A stretch of 64,000 nucleotides of DNA from Streptosporangium brasiliense. Its GTDB lineage: Bacteria > Actinomycetota > Actinomycetes > Streptosporangiales > Streptosporangiaceae. A program made the translations under genes and the position numbers. Shown one piece after another: positions 1 to 9,756 of this stretch. Within the stretch, counting starts at the first letter, position 1, and each line of letters opens with the position of its first letter. The notes beneath the pieces were generated by a model. That model did not search any database, was not told the DNA's origin, and saw only the letters and a list, made by a program, of their open reading frames with translations. The stretch lies in assembly GCF_030811595.1 (NCBI RefSeq), contig NZ_JAUSRB010000001.1:124001-188000 (forward strand), written 5' to 3'.

Positions 1-2
1 GC

Positions 3-249
3 TTCTCGTACGGCGGGCTGCCCTCGCCGCGCCTTCCGGACGGCCCGCGGCGCCTGGCGGCGCTGGGCGTGCCGATGCTGCTCCTGCACGGCCGCCAGGA
101 CATGGTCTTCCCGGCCGCGCTCGCCGCGCGGGCGGAGAGGCTGATCCCCTCGGCCACCGCGCGCGTGCTGGAGGAGGCCGGGCACATGGCCCACATCGAC
201 CAGCCGGACCGGTGGCTGGCGGAGGTGCAGGGTTTCCTGGACGGCCGGT

Positions 250-263
<14 letters not shown>
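3..263 (+). CDS. Alpha/beta hydrolase, C-terminal part
   Basis: Only the last 86 codons are in the window; the gene begins upstream. The visible protein has the alpha/beta hydrolase C-terminal layout: a strand ending [12 protein letters not shown] supplies the acid loop (Asp after GRQ), and [14 protein letters not shown] supplies the catalytic histidine, followed by the usual final helix. The nucleophile region is outside the window, so neither the serine nor the substrate class can be stated. It is convergent with the serine dehydratase gene, and the two 3' ends overlap by 14 bp. The fold assignment is secure; the substrate is unknown. Confidence 0.8.
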
Positions 264-1626
<1,363 letters not shown>

Positions 1627-1705
1627 TGATCTGGTCCTTGCCTTCACATCGCCGTGACCACGCGCACCCGGTGGTGCGCGTGATCACGGCGCAAGAGGAG
1701 AAATT

Positions 1706-2095
1706 TCAGGACTCACCCGAGGTGAGCGCGGCGTACTCCTCGGCGGACAGCAGGTCGTCGGCGTCGCCCTCAAGACGGACGCGGAACAGCCAGCCATCAC
1801 CGTAGGAGTCACTGTTGACCAGGGACGGGTCGTCCACGACGGCCTGGTTGACCTCGACGATCTCACCGCCCACCGGCGCGAAGATGTCGCTCACCGACTT
1901 GGTCGACTCGACCTCGCCGACGGCCTCGCCGGCGGCGACCGTCGCCCCGACCTCGGGGACCTGCACGTAGACAACGTCGCCCAGTGCCTCGGCGGCGTAG
2001 GCGGTGATGCCCACGGTGAGGGTCAGGCCGTCATCGATGCCCGCGATCCACTCGTGCTCCTTGGTGTAGTGCAGGTCATCGGGAATGCTGCTCAT
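1706..2095 (-). CDS. gcvH: Glycine cleavage system H protein
   Basis: Lipoyl carrier of the glycine cleavage system, shuttling the aminomethyl group from P protein to T protein and electrons to L protein. The 129-residue length is normal. The lipoylation motif VESTKSVSD places the modified lysine at Lys66, and the N-terminal YTKEHEW signature is present. The start overlaps the gcvT stop by one base (TAATG), so the two are translationally coupled. The gcvP and lpd partners are not in this window. Confidence 0.97.
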   Translation of the reverse strand: MSSIPDDLHYTKEHEWIAGIDDGLTLTVGITAYAAEALGDVVYVQVPEVGATVAAGEAVGEVESTKSVSDIFAPVGGEIVEVNQAVVDDPSLVNSDSYGDGWLFRVRLEGDADDLLSAEEYAALTSGES

Positions 2096-3180
2096 TATTT
2101 CCTCCTGTAGAAAGGCAGGTCGACGACGTCGACCGGTTCGCGACTACCCCGGATGTCCACCGCCAGGCCGGTGGACAGGTCGTTGTCCACGTAGGCCATG
2201 GCGATGGGCCGGCCCAGTGACTGGGAGGGGGCCCCGCTGGTGACCTCGCCGACGACGGCGCCGTCCTCGGAGACCACCGGATACCCGTGCCGGGGCACCC
2301 GGCGGCCCGTCGCGACCAGTCCGACCCGGCGACGGGTCGGCGGGACGTCCTTGAGAGGCTCCAGGGCGGCCCGGCCGACGAAATCGCCCGGCTTGTCAAA
2401 CCTCACCACACGGCCGAGCCCCGCGTCGAACGGAGTGAGATCGGCCGACAGCTCGTTGCCGTAGAGCGGCATGCCCGCCTCCAGGCGGAGGGTGTCGCGC
2501 GCCGACAGTCCGGCCGGCAGCAGCCCGTGCGCCGCGCCCGCCTCGGTGAGCGCGGCCCAGAGCGGCTCGGCGTCGGCGGCGGCGACGAACAGCTCGAAGC
2601 CGTCCTCGCCGGTGTATCCGGTGCGGGCGATGAGGGCCTCGCGGCCGGCCACGGTGGCGGGCAGGCCGGCGTAGTACTTCAGCCCGTCGAGGTCGGCGTC
2701 GGTGACCTCGCCCATGATGGCGCGCGAGCGCGGGCCCTGGACGGCGACCAGCGCGTACTGCTCGGAGCGGTCGTCCACGGCGGCGTCGAAGGACTTGGCG
2801 CGCTCGGTGAGCTCGGCGGCGACCCGCGGGTAGTTGGAGGCGTTGGCGACGACCATGAACTCCTCGTTGGCCAGGCGGTAGACGATCAGGTCGTCCAGCA
2901 CGCCGCCGGAGGGGGAGACGATCATCGTGTAGCGGGCGCGGCCCGGCTCAAGGGCGGACAGGTAGCCCACCAGCGCGTAGTCGAGGGCCTCGCCGGCCTG
3001 CGGGCCGGTCACGAAGATCTCGCCCATGTGGGACAGGTCGAACAGGCCCGCCGCCTGGCGGACCGCGTTGTGCTCGGTGGACTCGCTGCCGTAGCGCAGC
3101 GGCATCAGCCAGCCCGCGAAATCGGTCAGCGTCGCGCCGAGGGCCTCGTGGACACCGCGCAGCGGCGTAGGTCGGGACAT
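2095..3180 (-). CDS. gcvT: Aminomethyltransferase (glycine cleavage T protein)
   Basis: Transfers the methylene carbon from the H-protein-bound intermediate to tetrahydrofolate and releases ammonia. The 361-residue protein has the family N-terminus ([15 protein letters not shown], then [10 protein letters not shown]), central [13 protein letters not shown], and a C-terminal GCV_T barrel domain with [24 protein letters not shown] at 3180 is preceded by an AGGTG ribosome site. It is the first gene of gcvT-gcvH-sdaA and lies directly downstream of the tandem glycine riboswitch. The glyA gene often found in this operon in relatives is absent here. Confidence 0.97.
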   Translation of the reverse strand: MSRPTPLRGVHEALGATLTDFAGWLMPLRYGSESTEHNAVRQAAGLFDLSHMGEIFVTGPQAGEALDYALVGYLSALEPGRARYTMIVSPSGGVLDDLIVYRLANEEFMVVANASNYPRVAAELTERAKSFDAAVDDRSEQYALVAVQGPRSRAIMGEVTDADLDGLKYYAGLPATVAGREALIARTGYTGEDGFELFVAAADAEPLWAALTEAGAAHGLLPAGLSARDTLRLEAGMPLYGNELSADLTPFDAGLGRVVRFDKPGDFVGRAALEPLKDVPPTRRRVGLVATGRRVPRHGYPVVSEDGAVVGEVTSGAPSQSLGRPIAMAYVDNDLSTGLAVDIRGSREPVDVVDLPFYRRK

Positions 3181-3217
3181 GTTCGCACCTCAGGCAGGGG
3201 TCAGATGAGAGCATCCT

Positions 3218-3405
3218 CCCCCTCTGTCATCGATGCCTGAGAGCTTCGCCCGGTTTTTACCGGACTTTCACCTTCGGCGAGGCCGTGAGACCTGCTTTCC
3301 AGAGGCCACCTACCCGCACGGTCCTTTGCCTTGAGAGGTTCGCGGGGAGGGCTTGCTCCTTCAGGGGTCCTGGCCTGGATGTCAGGACGCTCTCCCGCGC
3401 GGGAT
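3218..3405 (-). promoter_or_regulatory. Tandem glycine riboswitch
   Basis: Reading the minus strand there are two successive glycine aptamers in the leader of gcvT. The 5' aptamer (about 3405-3310) has GCGGGAGAG, GAAGGAGCAA, CTCTCAAGGCAAAGGACC and a closing GCGGG. The 3' aptamer (about 3307-3218) has GCCGAAGGTGAAA and CTCTCAGGCATCGATGACAG, with P1 formed by CCTCTG pairing with CAGAGG. These are the conserved core motifs of the class. The known function is cooperative glycine sensing that turns on glycine-cleavage genes. The region 3406-3494 upstream should hold the promoter, but no clear -35/-10 pair was picked. Confidence 0.93.
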
Positions 3406-3494
3406 TCATCGGTGTCGTGACCAGCCTAACCGCCCGCACCGGCCGAGCGAAATCCCCCGGGCGCGTGTTCTCGCCGCCGGGGCGGCCGCGCCGG

Positions 3495-4190
3495 TCAGGG
3501 GCGGCTGCGCCGTACCAGTTCCTCGAACAGCGGGCACTCGTCGTCGGCTTCGGGGTGCCACTGGACGGCGAGGGCGAACGGGTGGCCCTCCAGCTCCACG
3601 GCCTCGACCGTGCCGTCCTCAGCGTGGGCGGTCACGGTCAGGCCCGCGCCCAGCCGGTCGGCGGCCTGGTGGTGGTAGTGGGCCACGTCCGCGGTCTCGG
3701 TGTCGAGGATCTTGGCGATCTGGCTCCCGGGGGTCAGCCGTACCGGCATCCGGCCGAAGCGGCCGGGGGCCGGGGCGTGCCCGCTGTGGCCGACCTCGTC
3801 GGGCAGGTGCTGGCGCAGGCTGCCGCCGAGGGCGACGTTGAGGACCTGCAGGCCCCGGCAGACTCCCAGCAGCGGGATGCCGCGCTCCAGGGCCGCGTGG
3901 GCCAGCCCGAACTCGGCGTCGTCGCGGAAGCCGCGGACGTGGCCGGTCCGCTCGTGCGGGGCCTGGCCGTACCGTGCCGGGTCGACGTCCCCGCCGCCGG
4001 CCAGGATCAGCCCGTCCAGGCGCCCGGCCAGCGCGGCGGGGTCGCCCACCGGCGGCAGGATCACCGGCTGCCCGCCGGCGCGGGCCACGTGGTCGACGTA
4101 GCCGTACGGCAGGAGCGCGGTGGGCATCTCCCAGACGGTGAACGTGGCGGGCTCGATGTAGCAGGTGATGCCGATGACGGGACGGGACAT
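3495..4190 (-). CDS. Class-I glutamine amidotransferase-like gamma-glutamyl hydrolase (PuuD type)
   Basis: Peptidase C26 family, 231 residues. The nucleophile elbow LLGVCRGLQVLN puts the catalytic cysteine at Cys111, and VQWHPEAD supplies His212 and Glu214, completing the triad. PuuD enzymes hydrolyse gamma-glutamyl-GABA to glutamate and GABA as the last step of the gamma-glutamylated putrescine route. A gamma-glutamyl ligase and an aldehyde dehydrogenase upstream in the same direction support an analogous role, though the exact amine is unknown. ATG at 4190 (MSRPVIGITCY) after AAGAAAGAG is preferred over an upstream ATG at 4280, whose extra 30 residues are low complexity and run through a strong hairpin. 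Confidence 0.85.
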   Translation of the reverse strand: MSRPVIGITCYIEPATFTVWEMPTALLPYGYVDHVARAGGQPVILPPVGDPAALAGRLDGLILAGGGDVDPARYGQAPHERTGHVRGFRDDAEFGLAHAALERGIPLLGVCRGLQVLNVALGGSLRQHLPDEVGHSGHAPAPGRFGRMPVRLTPGSQIAKILDTETADVAHYHHQAADRLGAGLTVTAHAEDGTVEAVELEGHPFALAVQWHPEADDECPLFEELVRRSRP

Positions 4191-4209
4191 GATCTCTTTC
4201 TTGCCGGAC

Positions 4210-4242
4210 GCCGGGACGTGGGGCGTCTGCCCACGTCCCGGC
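4210..4242 (-). terminator. 13-bp perfect hairpin between the SDR and hydrolase genes
   Basis: GCCGGGACGTGGG at 4210-4222 pairs perfectly with 4230-4242 across a 7-nt loop. There is no U-tract on either strand. It lies about 20 nt upstream of the hydrolase start, within the 141-bp gap of an otherwise tightly packed operon. It may be a partial terminator or an RNA-processing or stability element that uncouples the last gene. Confidence 0.55.
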
Positions 4243-4331
4243 ACGTTATCGGGCGTGGAGGGGCTGGGGCGGGCAGACACGGCCGGGGCCCTTCCGCGGG
4301 CGGTCCTGGCCGCCGCCGGGCGCCGCGGCGG

Positions 4332-5096
4332 TCACAGCGGGGTGACGTAGGCGCCCGAGATGCCGCCGTCCACCAGGAACTCCGAGCCGGTGATGAAGCT
4401 CGCGTCGTCCGAGGCCAGGAACGCCACCGCCGCGGCGATCTCGGAGGCCTCGGCGAAGCGGCCGGTGGGGATGTGCACCAGGCGGCGCTGCGCCCGCTCG
4501 GGGTCCTTGGCGAACAGCTCCTGCAGCAGCGGCGTGTTGACCGGCCCCGGGCAGAGCGCGTTGACCCGGATGCCCTCGCGGGCGAACTGCACCCCGAGCT
4601 CGCGGGACATGGCCAGCACCCCGCCCTTGGAGGCGGTGTAGGAGATCTGACTGGTGGCCGAGCCCATCACGGCCACGAAGGACGCGGTGTTGATGATCGA
4701 CCCCTTGCCCTGGCGCCGCATGTAGGGGATGACGTGCTTGCAGCACAGGTAGACCGAGGTGAGGTTGACCTCCTGGACCCGGCGCCAGGCGTCGATCCCG
4801 GTCTCCAGGATCGAGTCGTCCTCCGGCGGCGAGATGCCCGCGTTGTTGAAGGCGATGTCCACGCTGCCGTAGGTGTCGAAGGCGGTCCGGAACATCCGGA
4901 CGACGTCCTCCTCGCTGGTGACGTCGGCCTTGACGAACAGGCCGTCCACCTCGGCCGCGGCCGCCGACCCGCTCGCCTCGTCCAGGTCCACGCACACGAC
5001 GCGGGCGCCCTCCTGGGCGAACCGGCGGGCGGTGGCCAGGCCGATCCCGCTGCCCGCGCCGGTGATGACGGCGACCCGGTCCTGCAAACGCTGCAT
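4332..5096 (-). CDS. Short-chain dehydrogenase/reductase
   Basis: Classical SDR of 254 residues. The NAD(P)-binding TGAGSGIG is at 12-19, Asp37 (CVDLDE) at the end of beta-2 suggests NAD(H) preference, NNAG is at 84-87, and the catalytic residues are Ser139, Tyr153 and Lys157 (YTASK). PGPVNTPL and DGGISGAY are typical C-terminal elements. ATG at 5096 lies 5 bp after the aldehyde dehydrogenase stop, so it is cotranscribed with the gamma-glutamylation enzymes. It may oxidise a hydroxy or amino-alcohol intermediate, but that is inference from position. Confidence 0.88.
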   Translation of the reverse strand: MQRLQDRVAVITGAGSGIGLATARRFAQEGARVVCVDLDEASGSAAAAEVDGLFVKADVTSEEDVVRMFRTAFDTYGSVDIAFNNAGISPPEDDSILETGIDAWRRVQEVNLTSVYLCCKHVIPYMRRQGKGSIINTASFVAVMGSATSQISYTASKGGVLAMSRELGVQFAREGIRVNALCPGPVNTPLLQELFAKDPERAQRRLVHIPTGRFAEASEIAAAVAFLASDDASFITGSEFLVDGGISGAYVTPL

Positions 5097-5101
5097 GGCT
5101 G

Positions 5102-6448
5102 TCAATCCTCCGAAATGAAGACGTTCTTGGTCTCGGTGAACGCGGTCAGGGCGTCGGGGCCCAGCTCCCGGCCGAGGCCGGACTGCTTGAAGCCGCCGAA
5201 CGGGGTCCAGTAGCGGACGCTCGAATGGGAGTTCACGCTGAGGTTGCCCGCCTCGACGGCCCGGGCCACCCGGAGGGCGCGGCCGACGTCCCTGGTCCAG
5301 ATCGACCCGCTGAGGCCGTATCTGGTGTCGTTGGCGATCCGTACGGCGTGCTCCTCGTCGTCGAACGGCACCACCGCCACCACCGGCCCGAAGATCTCCT
5401 CGGTGAAGGCCGGGTCGTCGAGGCTGTCGGGGGTCAGCAGCGTCGCGGGGAACCAGAACCCGGGTCCCTGCGGGCACCGGCCCTGCAGGCGGACCGGCCC
5501 GGTGAGGTAGGAGGCCACCCGGTCGCGGTGCTCGGCGCTGATCAGCGGCCCCATCTCGGTGGCCTCGTCACGGGGGTCGCCGACCCGGACCTTCAGCACC
5601 GCCGCCTCCAGCCGTGCCAGGAAGTCGTCGTGGACGGTGCGCTCCACCAGGATTCGGGAGCGCGCGCAGCAGTCCTGGCCCGAGTTGTCGAACACCGCGT
5701 ACGGCGCGGTCGCCGCGGCCTTGTCCAGGTCGGCGTCGGCGAAGACCACGTTGGCGCTCTTGCCGCCCAGTTCCAGGGTGATCCGCTTGACCTGCCCGGC
5801 GCACTTGGCCGCGATCTCCTTGCCCACCTCGGTCGAGCCGGTGAACACGATCTTCGCCACGTCCGGATGGTCGACCAGGCGGGCCCCGGCCACCTCCCCG
5901 GTCCCGGGCAGGACCTGGAGCACCCCCTCGGGCAGGCCCGCCGCCAGGGCCAGCTCGGCCAGGCGCAGGGCGGTCAGCGGCGTCCACTCGGCGGGCTTGA
6001 CGATCACGGTGTTGCCCGCGGCCAGCGCCGGGGCCACCCCCCAGGTCATGATGACCATCGGGAAGTTCCACGGCACGATCACGCCGACGACGCCCAGCGG
6101 CTCCTGGAAGGTGACGTCCAGCCCGCCGGCCACCGGGATCTGCCTGCCGTGGTTGCGCTCCGGCGCTCCGGCGTAGAAGTTCAGCACGTCACGGACGTTG
6201 CCCGCCTCCCAGCGGGCGTTGCCGACCGTGTGCCCGGAGTTGGCGATCTCCAGTTGGGCCAGCTCCTCGGCGTGCTCCTCCACCAGGGAGGCGAAGGCGC
6301 GCAGCAGCCGGGCCCGATCTCCCGGGCCGACGGCGCGCCAGGTGGCGAAGGCGCGCCTGGCGCGCTCCACCGCCCGGTCCACCTCGGCGGCGTCCACCGG
6401 CTCGACCTCGGCGACCACCTCTTCGGTCGCCGGATTGATGATCTTCAT
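5102..6448 (-). CDS. NAD(P)-dependent aldehyde dehydrogenase (PuuC/betaine-aldehyde type)
   Basis: ALDH superfamily, 448 residues. The Rossmann segment has VPWNFP (125-130) and VFTGSTEVG (201-209). The general base is Glu226 in LELGGKS and the nucleophile is Cys260 in NSGQDCC. EEIFGPVV and the C-terminal FGGFKQSGLGRE are also present. Placed 2 bp after the glutamine synthetase-like gene, it is expected to oxidise a gamma-glutamyl-amino aldehyde to the acid, as PuuC does. It is slightly short for the family, mainly in the loop after GPLIS. The start at 6448 is the only in-frame ATG near the family N-terminus (NMKIINPATEE). Confidence 0.9.
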   Translation of the reverse strand: MKIINPATEEVVAEVEPVDAAEVDRAVERARRAFATWRAVGPGDRARLLRAFASLVEEHAEELAQLEIANSGHTVGNARWEAGNVRDVLNFYAGAPERNHGRQIPVAGGLDVTFQEPLGVVGVIVPWNFPMVIMTWGVAPALAAGNTVIVKPAEWTPLTALRLAELALAAGLPEGVLQVLPGTGEVAGARLVDHPDVAKIVFTGSTEVGKEIAAKCAGQVKRITLELGGKSANVVFADADLDKAAATAPYAVFDNSGQDCCARSRILVERTVHDDFLARLEAAVLKVRVGDPRDEATEMGPLISAEHRDRVASYLTGPVRLQGRCPQGPGFWFPATLLTPDSLDDPAFTEEIFGPVVAVVPFDDEEHAVRIANDTRYGLSGSIWTRDVGRALRVARAVEAGNLSVNSHSSVRYWTPFGGFKQSGLGRELGPDALTAFTETKNVFISED

Positions 6449-6450
6449 GT

Positions 6451-7794
6451 TCACATCCGCTCGAATCCCCGGAACAGCTCCCAGTCGGTGACCGCCGCGT
6501 CGAAGGCGGCCAGCTCGACCCGGGCGTTGTTGGCGTAGTGCGCCACGACGTCCTCGCCGAAGGCGTCGCGGGCCTTGCCGGAGCCCTCCCACAGCTCCAG
6601 CGCGCCGCGGAGCGTGTGCGGCACGGTCTCCGCCCCCGACGCGTAGGCGTTGCCGGTGAACGGCTCCTGGAGCGGCAGCTCGTTGTCGATGCCGTGGAGC
6701 CCGGCGGCGATCAGGGCCGAGACCGCCAGGTAGGGGTTGACGTCGCCGCCGGGCACCCGGTTCTCGATCCGCAGCGACGGCCCGTGGCCGACCAGCCGCA
6801 GCGCGCAGGTGCGGTTGTCCACCCCCCACTTGACCGCGGTGGGGGCGAAGCTGCCCGCCACGTAGCGCTTGTAGGAGTTGACGTTCGGGGCGTAGAGCAG
6901 GGTCAGCTCGCGCAGGCAGGCCAGCTGCCCGGCGATGAAGCGCCGCCCGGTCTCCGACAGCCCGTACGGCCCGTCCCCGGCCATGACCGGTTCCCCGGCG
7001 GAGTCCCGCAGGGAGATGTGGATGTGGCAGGAGTTGCCCTCGCGCTGGTTCGGCTTGGCCATGAACGTGAGCGACATGCCCTCCTGGGAGGCGATCTCCT
7101 TGGCGCCGTTCTTGTAGACGGCGTGGTTGTCGCAGCTGGTGAGGGCGTCGGCGTAGCGGAAGGCGATCTCGTGCTGGCCGAGGTTGCACTCGCCCTTGGC
7201 CGACTCGACGTACATCCCGGCGCCCTCCATGCCGAGCCTGATCCTGCGCAGCAGCGGCTCGACCCGGGCGGTGCCCAGGAGGGAGTAGTCGACGTTGTAG
7301 AGGTTGGCCGGGGTCAGGTCCCGGTACGCGCGCCGCCAGGCCTGCTCGTAGGTGTCGTTGTAGACCACGAACTCCAGCTCGGTCCCGACGGACGCGCCCC
7401 AGCCCCGCTCGCCCAGCCGGTCGAGCTGGCGGCGCAGGATCTGCCTCGGCGAGGCGGCCACGTCCGAGCCGTCCTCCCACACCAGGTCGGCCATCAGCAG
7501 GGCGGTGCCCTCCTGCCACGGCACCCGGCGCAGGGTGGACAGGTCGGGTCTCATCACGAAGTCGCCGTATCCCCGCTCCCACGACGACATGGCGTAGCCG
7601 TCCACCGTGTTCATGTCCACGTCCACCGCGAGCAGGTAGTTGCAGCCCTCGGAGGCGTGGTGCAGCACCTCCTCCAGGAAGTAGCGCGCCGACAGCCGTT
7701 TCCCCTGCAGGCGGCCCTGCATGTCGACGATCGCCAGCAGCACGGTGTCGACCCGTCCCGCGGCCACCTCGTCGCGAAGCTCGCTGACGTCCAA
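6451..7794 (-). CDS. Glutamine synthetase-like gamma-glutamylamine ligase
   Basis: Type-I glutamine synthetase fold, 447 residues, but not the housekeeping GlnA. The ATP-binding segment is KPNQREGNSCHIHISL, metal ligands include GTELEF and ESAKGECNLGQHE, and the glutamate loop is APNVNSYKRYV with RIENRVPGGDVNPYLAV. The usual adenylylation motif (NLYDLPPEE) is missing. This is the layout of PuuA and actinomycete GlnA3/GlnA4-type ligases, which couple glutamate to polyamines or ethanolamine. It is first in the operon with ALDH, SDR and gamma-glutamyl hydrolase, and divergent from a FadR-family regulator. The substrate amine cannot be read from sequence. Confidence 0.9.
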   Translation of the reverse strand: MDVSELRDEVAAGRVDTVLLAIVDMQGRLQGKRLSARYFLEEVLHHASEGCNYLLAVDVDMNTVDGYAMSSWERGYGDFVMRPDLSTLRRVPWQEGTALLMADLVWEDGSDVAASPRQILRRQLDRLGERGWGASVGTELEFVVYNDTYEQAWRRAYRDLTPANLYNVDYSLLGTARVEPLLRRIRLGMEGAGMYVESAKGECNLGQHEIAFRYADALTSCDNHAVYKNGAKEIASQEGMSLTFMAKPNQREGNSCHIHISLRDSAGEPVMAGDGPYGLSETGRRFIAGQLACLRELTLLYAPNVNSYKRYVAGSFAPTAVKWGVDNRTCALRLVGHGPSLRIENRVPGGDVNPYLAVSALIAAGLHGIDNELPLQEPFTGNAYASGAETVPHTLRGALELWEGSGKARDAFGEDVVAHYANNARVELAAFDAAVTDWELFRGFERM

Positions 7795-7880
7795 GCGGCT
7801 CCCCTCGTCGGAGTCTTATTGGGCTACTCTCATACCATTGAGTTCCATGTGAGGATCTGTTGTCAAGGGTGGAGGTGAGA
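7795..7880. promoter_or_regulatory. Divergent promoter region, ligase operon and FadR regulator
   Basis: This 86-bp gap between the ligase operon and the FadR-type gene is AT-richer than its surroundings (TCTTATTGGGCTACTC, CATACCATTGAG). It must contain both promoters and, by analogy with FadR/GntR circuits, the operator. No convincing long palindrome was found, so no operator is placed. Confidence 0.4.
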
Positions 7881-8600
7881 TTGGACGAGTCGCCGCGATT
7901 GACGACCGTGCTCCGGCCGGTGCGTGCGGGGAACGCGTTCGAGGAGACCGTGGAACGCCTGCTCCAGGCGATCAAACTCGGAGTGGTGACCGAGAAGCTG
8001 CCACCGGAGCGGGAGCTGGCGGTGCAGCTGGGGATCAGCAGGGTCACCCTGCGCGAGGCCATCCGCGCGCTGCAGGAGGCGGGCTACCTCACCGTGCGGC
8101 GCGGCAGGTACGGCGGCGCGTTCGTCACCTACGCCCCGCCGCGCCCGAGCCAGGGCGACCTGCGCAAGGTCGTGGCCGACATGGGCACCGACGACCTGGC
8201 CGACGCGCTCACCTTCCGGATGGCCGTGGAGTGCGGCGCCGCCCAGGTGCTGGCCACCGCCGAGCTGAGCCAGGCGCAGCGCGACACGCTGCGCCGGCGC
8301 CTGGCCGGGGTCAACTCGGCCGGGCCCGACGACTACCGCCGCCTCGACACCGCCTTCCACCTGGCCATCGCCGAGCTGACCGGCTCCCCGCTGCTCGCCG
8401 CGGCCTGCGCCGACGCCAGGCTGCGGGTCACCGACCTGCTCAACGCCATCCCCGTGCTCCAGCGCAACATCGAGCACGCCGCCACCCAGCACGAGGCGAT
8501 CGTGGCCGCCATCCTGGCCGGAGACCCCGACGCCGCGCGCCGCGCCGTGGCCGAGCACCTTGAGGGGACAGCCGCGCTGCTGCGGGGATTCCTCGCATAA
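7881..8600 (+). CDS. FadR-subfamily GntR transcriptional regulator
   Basis: About 239 residues. The N-terminal winged helix has LPPERELAVQLGISRVTLREAIRAL and YLTVRRGRYGGAFV. The C-terminal all-helical FCD domain has DTAFHLAIAELTGSPLL and HEAIVAAILAGDPDAARRAVAEHL, including the metal-binding histidines. TTG at 7881 is chosen because GGAGGTGA lies 5 nt before it; an in-frame TTG at 7860 would add seven residues but lacks a ribosome site. It is divergent from the gamma-glutamylation operon and is likely its repressor, with an amine pathway intermediate as ligand (inference). Confidence 0.9.
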   Translation: MDESPRLTTVLRPVRAGNAFEETVERLLQAIKLGVVTEKLPPERELAVQLGISRVTLREAIRALQEAGYLTVRRGRYGGAFVTYAPPRPSQGDLRKVVADMGTDDLADALTFRMAVECGAAQVLATAELSQAQRDTLRRRLAGVNSAGPDDYRRLDTAFHLAIAELTGSPLLAAACADARLRVTDLLNAIPVLQRNIEHAATQHEAIVAAILAGDPDAARRAVAEHLEGTAALLRGFLA

Positions 8601-8612
8601 TCTGGTGAAACC

Positions 8613-9392
8613 GTGGGAGATCTGTTAAGAGAGCGAATCGTGGACGCAGGACGGCTGCCGCTGTTCTGTTTCTTCGTCGCGCTGATCGTCACTTTCGTGT
8701 TCACCCGGATCAACGTCCGGCTCATCCGTGCCGAGGTCGGCTGGTTCCGCAACGTCAACGTCGGTGAGATGCACATCCACCACGTGGTGTTCGGCGTGGT
8801 GCTGACCCTGCTCGGCGGGGTGTCGGGGCTGGTCGTCTCGGGCATCTCGCAGGGCTGGTACGCCGTGACGGCGGCCGTCTTCGGCGTCGGCGCCGCCCTG
8901 ATCCTGGACGAGTTCGCGCTGATCCTGCACCTGCACGACGTCTACTGGGAGGAGGAGGGGCGCACGTCGGTCGACGCGGTGTTCATCGCGATCGCCCTCA
9001 CCGGCCTGCTCCTGCTCGGCCTGCGCCCGCTCGGCTGGGAGCGTTCCGACGGCACGCCGCAGGGGACGTGGATCACCGCCGGGATCATCGTCGGCAACCT
9101 CGTGCTCGCGGTGGTCACTCTGCTCAAGGGCAAGATCTGGACCGGGCTGGCCGGGCTGTTCGTCCCGCTCCTGCTGATCCCCGGCGCGCTACGGCTGGCC
9201 CGCCCGGGATCGCCCTGGGCCCACTGGTTCATGGCGTCCGGCGCCCGGCGTCCCCGCCCCCGCCAGATGGCCAGGGCCGAGCGCCGCGAGGAGCACTGGC
9301 GCCGCCCGGCGATCCGCGCCAAGATCGCCTTTCAGGAGTTCGTCTCCGGCCGGCACGACCTGCCCTCCAGCCGCCGCCGCGCCCGGTGGTGA
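8613..9392 (+). CDS. Six-helix integral membrane protein, function unknown
   Basis: 259 residues with about six hydrophobic segments: LFCFFVALIVTFVF, HHVVFGVVLTLLGG, YAVTAAVFGVGAALIL, VFIAIALTGLLLLG, ITAGIIVGNLVLAVV and GLAGLFVPLLLIPG. A charged Arg-rich tail of about 60 residues follows. A polar HIHH cluster in the loop before helix 2 and the acidic/His stretch ILDEFALILHLHDVYWEEE between helices 3 and 4 could bind a metal. No transporter or enzyme family was recognised. GTG at 8613 has a poor ribosome site; GTG at 8640 after AAGAGAG is an alternative start. It begins 13 bp after the regulator stop and may be cotranscribed with it. Confidence 0.7.
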   Translation: MGDLLRERIVDAGRLPLFCFFVALIVTFVFTRINVRLIRAEVGWFRNVNVGEMHIHHVVFGVVLTLLGGVSGLVVSGISQGWYAVTAAVFGVGAALILDEFALILHLHDVYWEEEGRTSVDAVFIAIALTGLLLLGLRPLGWERSDGTPQGTWITAGIIVGNLVLAVVTLLKGKIWTGLAGLFVPLLLIPGALRLARPGSPWAHWFMASGARRPRPRQMARAERREEHWRRPAIRAKIAFQEFVSGRHDLPSSRRRARW

Positions 9393-9435
9393 GTGGGCGG
9401 GGCCCGGGGGTGGCCGGGCGGGCATACTGGGAGGC

Positions 9436-9756
9436 GTGAGCGCGCTTCCATCCCGCTGGGACGGTGTCGATCAGCGGGTCCCCGATTCCCTGGCCGACCT
9501 GCGCGGTCCGGCCACGGGGATGGTCGCCCTGCCCGTCCACCTCGGCTGGTCGGGGCTCACCGAGTTCGACCTGATGAACCCGCTGCTGCGGATGAGCCTC
9601 TACCGCACGGTCATCACCGGCGGCGGCCGGGGGGACGCCGAGTCCTACCTGAACGCCGAGCTCCTGGTCGCCGACTGGCCCACGCTCCGCCGCGGCCTCG
9701 GGCCGAGCTACCGCCGGGCCTGGGAGGGCAAGATCGCCGCGCTGGGCCGGGAATGA
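9436..9756 (+). CDS. Conserved hypothetical protein, first gene of an AbiEii-like pair
   Basis: 106 residues, soluble, rich in Arg and Leu, with no recognised domain; WSGLTEFDLMNPLLRMSLYRTVI is the most conserved-looking stretch. The GTG start at 9436 follows GGAGGC. Its stop overlaps the ATG of the nucleotidyltransferase gene (ATGA), so the two are translationally coupled, as toxin-antitoxin pairs often are. It does not resemble the winged-helix AbiEi antitoxin. It might be a new type of partner, or simply a conserved gene with no toxin role. Confidence 0.6.
   Translation: MSALPSRWDGVDQRVPDSLADLRGPATGMVALPVHLGWSGLTEFDLMNPLLRMSLYRTVITGGGRGDAESYLNAELLVADWPTLRRGLGPSYRRAWEGKIAALGRE

Noticed and set aside
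3285-5213. 642-codon plus-strand frame across the riboswitch, hydrolase and SDR region
   Set aside because: It runs through the glycine riboswitch and opposite two well-supported genes, has Arg/Gly/His-rich composition and no family features.
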